Of a stretch of DNA of 64,000 nt, positions 1 through 8,167 are shown piece by piece. Location of the stretch: assembly GCA_965203685.1 (NCBI GenBank), contig OZ241908.1:1798001-1862000 (forward strand), written 5' to 3'. The DNA comes from VXYL01 sp965203685 (lineage in GTDB: Bacteria; Pseudomonadota; Gammaproteobacteria; Pseudomonadales; Azotimanducaceae). The notes under the pieces were generated by a model, which worked only from the letters and a program-made list of their open reading frames with translations, ran no database searches and had not been told where the DNA came from. Position 1 is the first letter of the stretch; each line of letters opens with the position of its first letter. A program made the translations under genes and the position numbers.

Positions 1-571
1 CCGGGATCTCCGCTTGTTTCTTGCTGATCCGCCACTCCGGAGGAAGCGCGAAATTCACCTTGTGGCTGCCGGCGACGCATGCGAAGCCGCCGCTCGATGG
101 GGTCACGTCGTTGAGCTCGAATGCGACGGTGAGCAAGCCGTTGAAGAACTGGCCGTTGTTGTAGCGGTAGAAGCATTGACCGCCGTCCGTCGGCCCGACA
201 ACGTCTCGCGGGCCGCCCGCACCCTGGCCGCCGCCGTGGAGATAGAGCTGACTCGGATGCTCGGCGTTGATGACGTTGATGTAGTCATGGTCCAACCGGT
301 AGCCCGTCCCGAGCAACGTCTCGAGATACGGCGCGATGGCGGGCAGGTCGATGAGATCGATGTAGGTGCCACCCCACTCCAACAACGAGGGTGCCGACCA
401 GGCCGGGCCCGCGTCGGCCCCGAAGATCGTCCGATCGGAACCTAGGCGGCCCTTGGCTTTGCGGCGTGTTTCCAGCCGCGCCGACAGGTCCTCGACCTGC
501 CCGGTGGTCAGGACGTTCTTCACGACGATGTAGCCGCGAAGATCGAAGAGGTATTTCTCGTGTTCGTTCAT
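1..571 (-). CDS. Phytanoyl-CoA dioxygenase family protein, 3' end cut off by window edge
   Basis: Reading leftward from ATG at 571 there is an uninterrupted frame of 190 codons running off the window. The product resembles the phytanoyl-CoA dioxygenase (PhyH) family, Fe(II)/2-oxoglutarate oxygenases that hydroxylate small substrates. The usual core is visible: a segment reading DYINVINAEHP, then LYLHGG, then a later VAGSHK, which in this family supplies the distal histidine. The first histidine is followed by Gly-Gly rather than H-x-D, as in a divergent subgroup of the family, so the metal site cannot be fully assigned without the missing C-terminus. It is divergent from the VOC gene at 660, with an 88-base shared promoter region. 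The substrate cannot be told from sequence. Confidence 0.75.
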   Translation of the reverse strand, partial: MNEHEKYLFDLRGYIVVKNVLTTGQVEDLSARLETRRKAKGRLGSDRTIFGADAGPAWSAPSLLEWGGTYIDLIDLPAIAPYLETLLGTGYRLDHDYINVINAEHPSQLYLHGGGQGAGGPRDVVGPTDGGQCFYRYNNGQFFNGLLTVAFELNDVTPSSGGFACVAGSHKVNFALPPEWRISKKQAEIP

Positions 572-659
572 GCGTCTGCCAATCCAGTGTTGAGCGGGTC
601 GGTGGATCCGTGCACAGCATCGTGGGCACCGGCCGAAGAGACAAAGTAGCATTGGAAGC

Positions 660-1124
660 ATGACCGACGAAACCGCACCTCGACGAGCCCGCGCCGTGGG
701 CATCAACCACATCGCGTTGGAGGTGGGCGACATCGATGCCGCCCTCGACTTCTACGGCGCGTTCCTGGACTTCGAGGTCGCGAGACGCAGCGACACCGCC
801 GCATTCGTCTACTTCGGCGACCAGTTCATCAACTTCGCCAAGGGGCGCCGCCAAGGTCCTGACGAGCGCCGTCACTTCGGGATCGCCGTGGACGACAAGG
901 AACTGGCCCGGCAGCGCCTTGAGGACCTCGGCGTTACGTTCCTCGACGGTCGCTTCATGGACTTCCTCGACCCCTGGGGAAACCGCGTCGAGATCACGAC
1001 CTACACGAAGATCCAGTACACCAAGGCCGACCACGTGCTACGCGGCATGGGCCTCGCGCACCTCGAGAAGACCGACGAAGCGCTCGCCGAACTGCGCGCG
1101 AAAGGCATGGCACCGGGCAAGTGA
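660..1124 (+). CDS. VOC (glyoxalase/bleomycin-resistance) family protein
   Basis: This 154-residue protein has one vicinal-oxygen-chelate domain from about residue 13 to 120. The opening beta strand carries a histidine (INHIALEVGD, His17), the middle has HFGIAVDD, and the last strand has FLDPWGNRVEI, the usual DPxGN turn before the metal-ligand acid. VOC proteins bind a divalent metal and include glyoxalases, dioxygenases and isomerases, so the reaction is not predictable here. It starts at ATG 660 after a purine-rich stretch and lies 61 bases before a PhyH-type oxygenase on the same strand. A palindromic intergenic repeat sits between the two, so co-transcription is possible but not certain. 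Confidence 0.8.
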   Translation: MTDETAPRRARAVGINHIALEVGDIDAALDFYGAFLDFEVARRSDTAAFVYFGDQFINFAKGRRQGPDERRHFGIAVDDKELARQRLEDLGVTFLDGRFMDFLDPWGNRVEITTYTKIQYTKADHVLRGMGLAHLEKTDEALAELRAKGMAPGK

Positions 1125-1143
1125 TCGTGGGCTTCCCAAACAC

Positions 1144-1166
1144 TACGCGGACGTCCCCGTCCGCAT
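1144..1166. repeat. Interspersed palindromic intergenic repeat, copy 1
   Basis: The core TACGCGGACGTCC is followed by CCGTCCGCA, giving a short imperfect palindrome. Related copies lie in intergenic DNA at about 8779, 24051, 27581, 27645, 27689 and 33301, on both strands. All are outside recognised genes. Confidence 0.6.
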
Positions 1167-1185
1167 CCCATTGCCGGGCTAGTCC

Positions 1186-2358
1186 ATGGACCCAGTAGCT
1201 GCCACCAAGGAACTCGTCCGAACGCGCTCGTACGCTTTCAGCGCGCTGGACACGACAGCCGACCCGGTCGTTGGCTGTGCGGACGCGCTGGCCCGGTATG
1301 GCTTCTGCGTGATCGACGACGTCATCGCACCCGACGACGTGCCGCGGATTCGCGACGAAGTCGACGCCGCGGAAACGGCCATCGCACGCAACATGGCGGC
1401 GATCCGGGAGTTCCTTGACGCGGCCGTGGAAGGGAGCCCGTCAGTTCAGACCCTGAAAGCGGTCCTCGACAAGGCGCCGCCGGGTGTCGAACTGCGTCCC
1501 GTGGGCCGCGTCGGGCGCCCACCCAAGCCGCCCAACGACATCATCTGGCTGCCGCGCTACGCGCCGTATCTCGCGCATCCGGTCACCACCGCCGTGGCGC
1601 GCCGCGTGCTCGACGATCACCTCAAGATCGCGCAACTTCACCTCCGCCCCATCGCTGCAGGCTCAAATGACGCCCCGGGCGGGTTTGGCCGACCCCAGTT
1701 CCGGGGCCGTGCGGACACCCGCGAGTGGCACACGGACTGGCCCCACGACCTGTCCGCCTATGGATCGGGCGAGCCGCTGCAGAACGCCGGCTGTATCCGC
1801 CAACCGTTCCCCGACGTCGCCATGTGCCTGGTGATGATCTGGTACCTCACGGATGTGGACGCCGACTCGGCAGCCACCTGGGTCGTGCCAGGCTCCCACC
1901 GCGATCCGCGCAATCCGCGCGGGCCGAACGACGGCATCACCGTCACGGCCCCGGTCCCGGGCGACATGCAGGTCACTGCCAAGGCCGGCTCCGTGTTCAT
2001 CCAGGACTCGCGCACTTGGCACGCGTCGGCTATGCACAACACGTCCGGCCGCAAACGCGTGGCGGTGGTCAACCGCTGGTGCCCGTGGTGGCTGTCCGTG
2101 GACGACTACGCGCCGGGGGGTGTCTTCAACACCGTGTGCCGTCCGTTGTCGCTTGCCGAGTACACCGCTCTGCCCGAGAAGGTCCAGCCGTTCTTCCGCC
2201 ACGTCTGCCCGGAAGTCCACGACACGCTGCACCCGGCGGTGCTGGACCGGGCCGCCGCCGCAGCCCGCCGCAACCGGTACGGATTCGAGCAGCTCGAGAA
2301 GCACGCCGACACGGTGGCCGAAGCGAACGAACACGTCCGGGTGCCGCTGCGGGATTGA
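1186..2358 (+). CDS. Phytanoyl-CoA dioxygenase family protein (390 aa)
   Basis: A complete Fe(II)/2-oxoglutarate-dependent oxygenase of the PhyH type. The iron ligands are visible as REWHTDW (His182, Asp184) and a distal His near residue 279 in RTWHAS, with an arginine-rich SGRKRVAVV about ten residues later that would hold 2-oxoglutarate. An N-terminal stretch of about 30 residues precedes the fold (YGFCVIDDVIAPDDV). The protein is longer than typical 270-300-residue members because of insertions around residues 60-130 and a C-terminal helical tail. It is cytoplasmic, as no signal peptide is seen. The substrate is unknown. Start is ATG 1186, 18 bases after the repeat in the upstream spacer. 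Confidence 0.85.
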   Translation: MDPVAATKELVRTRSYAFSALDTTADPVVGCADALARYGFCVIDDVIAPDDVPRIRDEVDAAETAIARNMAAIREFLDAAVEGSPSVQTLKAVLDKAPPGVELRPVGRVGRPPKPPNDIIWLPRYAPYLAHPVTTAVARRVLDDHLKIAQLHLRPIAAGSNDAPGGFGRPQFRGRADTREWHTDWPHDLSAYGSGEPLQNAGCIRQPFPDVAMCLVMIWYLTDVDADSAATWVVPGSHRDPRNPRGPNDGITVTAPVPGDMQVTAKAGSVFIQDSRTWHASAMHNTSGRKRVAVVNRWCPWWLSVDDYAPGGVFNTVCRPLSLAEYTALPEKVQPFFRHVCPEVHDTLHPAVLDRAAAAARRNRYGFEQLEKHADTVAEANEHVRVPLRD

Positions 2359-2370
2359 TGCCTGGAAGAA

Positions 2371-3120
2371 TCAGGCGCTGTATTCGCCGTTCTCAAGCAC
2401 CGGTACGACTTCGCTGCAGTCCAACTCCGTGGCGAGATCCACATCCTGGGCGAAACCCCGATCGATGATCTCCCGTCCCGATGCGCACGACCGGACGAGT
2501 TCCTTCAAACCGGTGCCGGCGGTGGCGAACAGGCGCTCCGCCGCAGCGGCCTCCGGCGATTTGGCCCCTTCGAGGGCCGCCACCACGGCGCCAGCGCCCA
2601 GCCAGTCCTCGAGCGCGGGGCGCAGGCTGCCATCAGGCCATCTCTCGCCGCACGGAATGACGGCGATGCGCGCGCCGGCACTTGCCGCGGCGAGAGCAAC
2701 GGCCGTCGCGTTGCGCAGGCAGCCAGCGATCACCCGCTTTCCTGGTGCGGCCAGCGAGATCGTCGCGCCGTTCGGCGAGGGCAGCACGAGACGCGTCCCG
2801 GCGGGTATCTGGCGCAGGGACGCCGGCGAGAGCGAGTAGCCACGACCGTCGCGTGACGAGGCTAGGAGCGCACGAGACCGGGCGGCAAAGGCCGACGCCG
2901 TGTCGTCCTTGAACCTGTAAGGCAGCACCGTCGCACCGTTGGCGGTCGCGACCTCGACGCAAGTGGTGAACGAGAGTACGTCGACGACGACCACGACATC
3001 GCTTGTCGGTGCCAATGCCTCGATGCCCCGCAGGCCCCATTCGCACCGTACGTCGAAGCCTGCCTGGACGTGGGCCGGCACGACCCCTTCCGCCCGATGG
3101 GGTATACCGTTCTTGCGCAT
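2371..3120 (-). CDS. comB: 2-phosphosulfolactate phosphatase (ComB) family protein
   Basis: The 249-residue product matches the ComB family, Mg-dependent acid phosphatases first defined in coenzyme M synthesis, where they convert 2-phosphosulfolactate to sulfolactate. Visible family features are an early VVVVDVLSFTT (about residues 41-51), LVLPSPNGATIS near 110, a CLRNATAVA segment after it, and IPCGERW near 150, in the usual order and total length. No other coenzyme M or sulfolactate gene is nearby, so the physiological substrate here is uncertain. It converges on the PhyH gene at 1186-2358, with 12 bases between stop codons, and lies just downstream of the nucleotidyltransferase-like gene on the same strand. 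Confidence 0.8.
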   Translation of the reverse strand: MRKNGIPHRAEGVVPAHVQAGFDVRCEWGLRGIEALAPTSDVVVVVDVLSFTTCVEVATANGATVLPYRFKDDTASAFAARSRALLASSRDGRGYSLSPASLRQIPAGTRLVLPSPNGATISLAAPGKRVIAGCLRNATAVALAAASAGARIAVIPCGERWPDGSLRPALEDWLGAGAVVAALEGAKSPEAAAAERLFATAGTGLKELVRSCASGREIIDRGFAQDVDLATELDCSEVVPVLENGEYSA

Positions 3121-3168
3121 CGTGTTTCCTCGTTGTGAGCTTTTTGCGGCTTCGCCAGGCGGTGCTTC

Positions 3169-3744
3169 TCACTCGTGCACTACATGAACCCTTGGCCACC
3201 TTTTCGTGTACATCTTCTCGGCGATCCGGTGACGGTAGGTCTCCAAGCTCACCCGCCTCGGGTTCCGGCGGACGACCATAGCGAATAGATCGTCCAGTCC
3301 GAGTGGGGCCGTGATCGCGATGGTGTCGTCGGGCCGTAGCGAGACGGCGACGGCCAGTGCCGGCTCGGGCCAGGTTGCCGCGGCGTCGCTCATGGAGCGG
3401 AGCGGCTCGACTCGATGGCCGAATACCTTGTGGAACCATAGGTGTACGGCGGCCTGGTTCTTGACGTCCCACGTGAACTCGGGTCTGAGTTCCTTCAGTC
3501 GCTCCTCGAAGTGGTCCTCCGTGGCTTCCGACAGGTCATTCGGATCAAAGTAGGGCACGTCCACATCGGCGAGATACGACGGCGTGGAGTAGCTGTGCAA
3601 CGCGTCCCACACAGCGTTTCGGACCGCCCCGCTGCCAATACAGGCTCCCGGCGGGCCGACCGAGCGCACGGCGCGCAATGCGTCCATGAACCACGGCGTG
3701 TCCCGGATGGTTCGTCTTAGCGCGTCTTCGAGGTCTTGCGTCAC
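3169..3744 (-). CDS. Nucleotidyltransferase-like family protein
   Basis: This 191-residue protein resembles the NTP_transf_6-type family of putative nucleotidyltransferases. After an N-terminal helix (PWFMDALRAVRS) comes IGSGAVRNAVWDALH (about residues 36-50) and then LADVDVPYFDP (about 58-68), the spaced acidic pair expected of a polymerase-beta-like metal site. A later segment (VHLWFHKVFG) and a basic C-terminus complete the family pattern. No biochemical substrate is established for these proteins. Translation starts at GTG 3744. The gene is 48 bases upstream of comB on the same strand and may share its transcript; the purE-like gene diverges on the other side. Confidence 0.75.
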   Translation of the reverse strand: MTQDLEDALRRTIRDTPWFMDALRAVRSVGPPGACIGSGAVRNAVWDALHSYSTPSYLADVDVPYFDPNDLSEATEDHFEERLKELRPEFTWDVKNQAAVHLWFHKVFGHRVEPLRSMSDAAATWPEPALAVAVSLRPDDTIAITAPLGLDDLFAMVVRRNPRRVSLETYRHRIAEKMYTKRWPRVHVVHE

Positions 3745-3817
3745 TTGTGAACTTGCATCGCGGGTAGGGCTCGGCGGTACGCTACGCTGACAGAACCATC
3801 AGGAGTTGGATTTGAGG

Positions 3818-4279
3818 ATGTCATCGTTCGTGGCCGTCATCGCCGGAAGCAAGAATGACGAGGCTTTTCTCGAGCCTGCTTTTTCCGTCTTTCGCGATTT
3901 CTCAATCCCGTTTGAGTTCAAAGTGCTCTCGGCGCACCGAAACACCGAGCGCCTATTCGACTACATCGAGGACGCCGATGCGCGGGGCGTTTCGATCTAC
4001 CTGACAGCCGCCGGGTTCAGCGCTGCACTCCCGGGCGTGGTGGCTGCCAAAACACTGCGCCCGGTCCTGGGCATACCGGTGCCCGTGGGTCCACTCCAAG
4101 GCGTTGAGGCGTTGCTCGCCATCGTCCAGTTGCCAAGTGGCATTCCACTTGCCGGGATGCCGCTTGGCAGCCACGGTCCCAAGAACGCCGCCCTGTTCGC
4201 CGCACACATCCTCGCGTTGCAGGATGACGAGGTCGCGAAACACGTTGCGGCGTTCCGGGAAGCGTTGAACGCCGGCTAG
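3818..4279 (+). CDS. PurE-like (AIR carboxylase family) protein with altered active site
   Basis: The 153-residue product has the whole fold of N5-CAIR mutase/AIR carboxylase (PurE), with a nucleotide loop IAGSKND near residue 8 and an intact SAHR near 40. The glycine-rich stretch that in PurE reads AGGAAHLPG is here AGFSAALPG, so the histidine that helps bind and protonate the substrate is lost. This argues for a PurE relative with another substrate rather than purine synthesis; no purK is adjacent. ATG 3818 is chosen, with AGGAG at 3801-3805; TTG 3812 is an alternative start. It heads a tight operon with the M19 dipeptidase 14 bases downstream. Confidence 0.75.
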   Translation: MSSFVAVIAGSKNDEAFLEPAFSVFRDFSIPFEFKVLSAHRNTERLFDYIEDADARGVSIYLTAAGFSAALPGVVAAKTLRPVLGIPVPVGPLQGVEALLAIVQLPSGIPLAGMPLGSHGPKNAALFAAHILALQDDEVAKHVAAFREALNAG

Positions 4280-4293
4280 CCTGCCGCCTGCCC

Positions 4294-5241
4294 ATGCCAT
4301 TAGTCTGGGACAACCACGGATGCCTGCCGCTGCGTCCCGATGACGAGTTTCTTCCCGAGTTGTATCGATACAAACGGGCTGGCGTTGATGTGGTCTCCGT
4401 GAACGTGACGTTCGACATGATGGCGCCGGGCCATGGCCTGGAGGTGGCCCGGTTCTTCACCGAGTGGATTGGGACCCGTCCCGACATCTACGTGGCGAAG
4501 ACCGTGAGCGACTTGACCGCGCCGCACAATGCCGACCGACTGGCCGTGGTCTTCGATATCGAGGGGGCCTGCGCTGTCGAGCATGACCTTGCCGTCTTGG
4601 ACGAGTACGCGGACCTAGCGGTGCGCACGATCTCGGCTGCATACAACCTGCCGAACAGGGTCGGCGGTGGCTGCCTCCGCCCGGATGACGGTCTCACCGC
4701 GCTTGGCCGCGAATTCGTTAGGCGAGCTGAACGGGCAGGGGTGGTGGTGTGCTGCAGCCACACCGGCTACAGGACGTCGCGTGACATCATCGAGATGAGC
4801 ACCAACCCCGTGGTCTTCTCCCACTCCAATCCGCGCGCGATGTGGGACCACCCCCGGAACATCCCGGATGAGCTGATCAGTCTCTGCGCGCAAAGCGGCG
4901 GGGTGGTCGGCATCAACGGGGTGGACATCTTCCTCGGCACGGACGACTTACCCGTCGATACGCTCGTCAAGCACGTCAAGTATGTAGCGGACCTGGTCGG
5001 TGTCGAGCATGTCGGGATCGCCCTGGACTACTCGTTCGACAGCACCGAACTCGAGGACTTCTTCGTTGCCAACCGCGAAATGTTCCCGAGCGACGCGTAC
5101 GGCGACGCGCTCGACTACGTGGAACCGGAAGCGATGCCTGCCATCGCTGATGAGCTATCGCGGAGCGGTTTTGCACGCCAAGAGATCGACAGGGTCATGG
5201 GGCTCAATTGGCTCAGGGTTGCTGAACAGGTTTGGACTTGA
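4294..5241 (+). CDS. Membrane dipeptidase (peptidase M19) family protein
   Basis: A 315-residue TIM-barrel metallopeptidase of the renal dipeptidase family. Expected metal and active-site residues are present: the bridging Glu in FDIEGA (about residue 90), His in CSHTG (about 153), His in FSHSN (about 173) and the late Asp in GIALDYS. The first motif, normally D-G-H-x-D, reads D-N-H-G-C, so the His is kept but the metal-ligand Asp is Cys. Activity as a true dipeptidase is therefore doubtful; a mononuclear or different amidohydrolase is possible. No signal peptide is visible. Its stop overlaps the start of the HAD gene by one base (TGATG), showing translational coupling. Confidence 0.8.
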   Translation: MPLVWDNHGCLPLRPDDEFLPELYRYKRAGVDVVSVNVTFDMMAPGHGLEVARFFTEWIGTRPDIYVAKTVSDLTAPHNADRLAVVFDIEGACAVEHDLAVLDEYADLAVRTISAAYNLPNRVGGGCLRPDDGLTALGREFVRRAERAGVVVCCSHTGYRTSRDIIEMSTNPVVFSHSNPRAMWDHPRNIPDELISLCAQSGGVVGINGVDIFLGTDDLPVDTLVKHVKYVADLVGVEHVGIALDYSFDSTELEDFFVANREMFPSDAYGDALDYVEPEAMPAIADELSRSGFARQEIDRVMGLNWLRVAEQVWT

Positions 5242-5954
5242 TGGCGCGGGAACGTCCGAAGGCGATCATTATCGACCTTGACGACACGGTCCTCGACTCA
5301 AGCGATCCCAAGGTCCAGTGGCGGCAGATCTGTGCCGAGTTCGCGGACGGCCTCGGCATCTTGCCTGGGCGTCTCTTCGACGCCTTGAGTGATGCGACGG
5401 ATTGGTTTTGGGACAACCACCTGCTGGCGCGCGAAGGCCGCCTGGACCTCGTCCGGGCCCGGCGGGCGATCTTCACGCGGGCACTTCTCTCGCTGGGGCT
5501 CAAGGACCCAGAGCCGGCCAGGGTGGACGCGATGGCCAAGCGCTACACCGTGCTGCGGGACGAGGCCGTGAAGCCGTTCCAAGGTGCGTTGGCGGCCCTC
5601 GAACGGTTGCGGGAGAGCGGCATCCGGCTCGCCCTGCTCACCAACGGCAGTTCGGAGAAGCAGTGGGGAAAGATCCGCGAGTACGGTTTAGAGCGCTACT
5701 TCGACCACGTCCAAGTGGAGGGAGATGTCGGCTTCGGCAAGCCGGACGCGCAAGCGTTCGGGCATGCGTTGTCGGCCCTCGACGTGCGGCCGCAAGAGAC
5801 TTGGATGGTGGGCGACAACCTGCTGGCCGACATTGCCGGTGCCCAACGATTGGGTATTCACGCGATCTGGATCGATGCGCACGGGATCGGTCTCGACGTG
5901 CGCGACGGCGTCGTACCCGACCGGGTCGTTGAGTCGCTCGATGAGTTGCTCTAG
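5241..5954 (+). CDS. HAD family hydrolase
   Basis: A haloacid-dehalogenase-superfamily phosphatase of 237 residues. Motif I is IIDLDDTVLD near residue 10, with both aspartates; motif II is LLTNGSS near residue 130; the lysine motif is in FGKPDAQAF, and motif IV is MVGDNLLADIAGA near 190. The helical cap lies between motifs I and II, as in the YjjG/phosphoglycolate-phosphatase-like subgroup. The start is ATG 5241, which overlaps the stop of the M19 gene by one base. As the third member of the PurE-like/M19/HAD operon it may process the same unknown metabolite. It is convergent with the LLM gene, 23 bases from its stop. Confidence 0.85.
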   Translation: MARERPKAIIIDLDDTVLDSSDPKVQWRQICAEFADGLGILPGRLFDALSDATDWFWDNHLLAREGRLDLVRARRAIFTRALLSLGLKDPEPARVDAMAKRYTVLRDEAVKPFQGALAALERLRESGIRLALLTNGSSEKQWGKIREYGLERYFDHVQVEGDVGFGKPDAQAFGHALSALDVRPQETWMVGDNLLADIAGAQRLGIHAIWIDAHGIGLDVRDGVVPDRVVESLDELL

Positions 5955-5977
5955 CCGGCGGAATCCGACCGCTGGCG

Positions 5978-6736
5978 CTACGCCTTGAGAAGCCGCCGCA
6001 CCGCGTCTGGGCCTGGGCCACCGGGAAGGATGAGCACGACGGCATCATCGAAGCCGGCCTCGGCGAATCGGGCGAGCCTGTCGCGCAGTTCCTCCAGATC
6101 CGTGCCTGCCGGCAACTGGATGGTCGACACGATAGCGCGACCGCCGCCTGCCTGCCGGTAGCGGCCAAGCGCCGCGATGACTTGCTCCGCCGTTCGGTAG
6201 TGCGCCGAGGCGATCCATCCGTCGAACTCGCGGGCGGCGCGCTCGACGCCTCGGCCCCAGCTTCCGAGAAACAGGGGCGGGCCACCGTGCACCGATGGCC
6301 ACGGCGAGAGGTCGCCATGCTCGCTGGCGCCGGTGCGCAGAATCTCTCGCAGCGAACCGACGAGTGTCCGAAAGTCCTCGAACCGCGTCTCGAACGGGCG
6401 GGCGAAGGCGGCGAAATCGTTGGACGTCGAGCCGGCACCAAGGCCCATGATCAGGCGGTTTCCACAGACCTGGTGCAACGAGAAGATCCGGTGGGCGAGG
6501 TCCATCGGGTCGTAGAGGGGTGCTTGGACGACCGCCGTGCCGATTTCCACTTCGGGCACCGCCGTTGCCGCGACACTCAAGGCGACGAACGGGTCGGGCA
6601 ACATGAAGCCGCGCCCTAAGGCCTGGGCCGACCAGAGGCTGTCGAAGCCTTCGTCGGCATAGGTCCGTGCCTGCTCGGCGAGGAAGTCCCGCGGGGAGTT
6701 CCCGGTCACTGGACCGAGGAGGGCGCCGAGCCTCAT
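5978..6736 (-). CDS. LLM class flavin-dependent oxidoreductase
   Basis: This 252-residue protein belongs to the luciferase-like (LLM) F420/FMN-dependent oxidoreductases. The start MRLGALLGPV, the ARTYADEGFDSLWSAQALGRG segment in the first 50 residues, the EIGTAVVQAP strand and the RLIMGLGAGS turn mark the TIM barrel and flavin-phosphate region. It is shorter than many family members (about 300 residues), with a compact C-terminus. ATG 6736 is chosen because its codon forms an ATGA overlap with the stop of the upstream PhyH gene. The pair is surely one operon, suggesting two oxygenase or redox steps on the same organic substrate; the substrate is unknown. Confidence 0.85.
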   Translation of the reverse strand: MRLGALLGPVTGNSPRDFLAEQARTYADEGFDSLWSAQALGRGFMLPDPFVALSVAATAVPEVEIGTAVVQAPLYDPMDLAHRIFSLHQVCGNRLIMGLGAGSTSNDFAAFARPFETRFEDFRTLVGSLREILRTGASEHGDLSPWPSVHGGPPLFLGSWGRGVERAAREFDGWIASAHYRTAEQVIAALGRYRQAGGGRAIVSTIQLPAGTDLEELRDRLARFAEAGFDDAVVLILPGGPGPDAVRRLLKA

Positions 6737-7698
6737 GGAGTTGGCTTGGCCATGTCCAATGGGCCGCTCGCCCCTGATCCCAGGAGGTCGCGGGAATCCC
6801 GGCCTTTGACCCAACCGCAGGTGCTGCTCGAGCGGTAGCCGAGAAGCTGCCGAGCCTTCTGCGACAGTTGCGCAGCAGCCTCGGGCGGGAAGGCGAGGTA
6901 CTGGTTCTCTTCCTGGACCAGCCAGTTGACCACCAGTGACTGGAATATGCCCGTGCGGCTCGTGTCGCCGGTGCAAGCGCCGAGGCCGTGGAGCGTCCTG
7001 CACAGCCAGAAGAGTACGGAGCCCTTGGGCATGACGGCTTGGGCCACCTCGCTTTCGTTGGCAAGCCGATTGGCGGGCCACAGGTGGCTGCCCGGCACTA
7101 GCCGCGTGGCGCCGTTCTCGACGGTGAAGTCGGAACCGGCCCACATCATGTTCAGGATGTAGTCCCGGCTACTTGGGCCGTGCTGGACGTACGGCTCGTA
7201 GATGGCCATCTCGCGGTGCAGCAACTGCACGGCGCCGCCGTTGCGCGCCTGGATCGACACCGAGGCCCCGACCCGGTAGTGGTGGCAATACGGACCGCGT
7301 TCAGGTGGCGCGGCCACGCTCAGATACTGGGTGCAGCCATCGTCCGAGGATACGATCTCGGGCTTTTCGCGCTGGAGCGGCTTCGACGACGCGGCCATTG
7401 GCTTCTCCGGCCGCAGGATGCTGTCGGCGACTTCGAGCACGCGCTCGTTGACGAGGAGCGTCTCGCATAGCTCCGGATTGGCGTGGAGGACCGCGCCGAT
7501 GGACCGGTTGTCGGAGCCGCCGATGAAGTCGTTGCCGACCTTCGTCTTGTCGTCGAACGCCAGGTCGGCCGTGAGTTGGTCCATGACCTCGGGTGCGACG
7601 AGGTTGGCGACCACGGCGGCCCCATCGCGGCGGAGCGTGGCGACGACCGCCTCCGTTGGTTCGCTCGCGTGGTGGGTCGCAATGGTGCTGGTCGTCAT
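6733..7698 (-). CDS. Phytanoyl-CoA dioxygenase family protein (321 aa)
   Basis: A PhyH-type Fe(II)/2-oxoglutarate oxygenase. The proximal metal motif reads LLHREM (about residues 160-165), so it has H-x-E instead of the more common H-x-D, and the distal His is in RTLHGLG near residue 236, followed by an Arg in DTSRTG. LVPGSHLWP lies between them. The same H-x-E form is found in the gene at 18435, so this is a subgroup feature rather than damage. The stop codon overlaps the start of the LLM gene (ATGA at 6733-6736), and the two are co-translated. Start is ATG 7698. Confidence 0.85.
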   Translation of the reverse strand: MTTSTIATHHASEPTEAVVATLRRDGAAVVANLVAPEVMDQLTADLAFDDKTKVGNDFIGGSDNRSIGAVLHANPELCETLLVNERVLEVADSILRPEKPMAASSKPLQREKPEIVSSDDGCTQYLSVAAPPERGPYCHHYRVGASVSIQARNGGAVQLLHREMAIYEPYVQHGPSSRDYILNMMWAGSDFTVENGATRLVPGSHLWPANRLANESEVAQAVMPKGSVLFWLCRTLHGLGACTGDTSRTGIFQSLVVNWLVQEENQYLAFPPEAAAQLSQKARQLLGYRSSSTCGWVKGRDSRDLLGSGASGPLDMAKPTP

Positions 7699-7772
7699 AC
7701 GTTGCTCCCGGTGGCGGTGCCAGATCCTCGGCGTGGTCTCGTGTGAGCTTACCGCGGCTTAGTCGCGGCGCG

Positions 7773-7991
7773 TCACAAGGCCCATCCGGTGATGAGCAAC
7801 CCGATCGCCACTAAACCGAGGGCCACACGGTAGAACCAGCACCAACCCGCGAAGTGGTTGTCCAGCACGTCCGCCGCTGATGTCCAACGGATCCACCGGA
7901 GAAAGCGAATCCTAAGCCGGACCAGTTCAGGGACCAACGGGATCAGGGCCAGTACCAGCGCGGCGAGCAGGACGAACAACAGGATGGTCAT
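7773..7991 (-). CDS. Small two-helix membrane protein
   Basis: A 72-residue hydrophobic protein starting at ATG 7991. Two membrane-spanning stretches are clear: residues about 2-20 (ILLFVLLAALVLALIPLV) and about 50-70 (VALGLVAIGLLITGWAL). Between them is a basic segment rich in Arg and Trp (RLRIRFLRWIRW), which would lie on the cytoplasmic side. I do not recognise the family. A longer in-frame reading from 8114 would add an Arg-rich, improbable N-terminus, so the shorter start is preferred. It diverges from the DsbA-family gene at 8168. Confidence 0.6.
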   Translation of the reverse strand: MTILLFVLLAALVLALIPLVPELVRLRIRFLRWIRWTSAADVLDNHFAGWCWFYRVALGLVAIGLLITGWAL

Positions 7992-8167
7992 GAGGTCACC
8001 GGACGGGCCTACCCGCGTGACGCGGCGGCTGCGACTGAACGGACTTGCGCGGTAGAGTAGCGCCGATTCGTGCCGCGCGGCCACTGCGCGGGCAGGCCGC
8101 AGCGCGGGTCGCACCGATTGGTTGAACCGACTGATACGCGAACACCACCCATCCCGTTGAGGAGACC

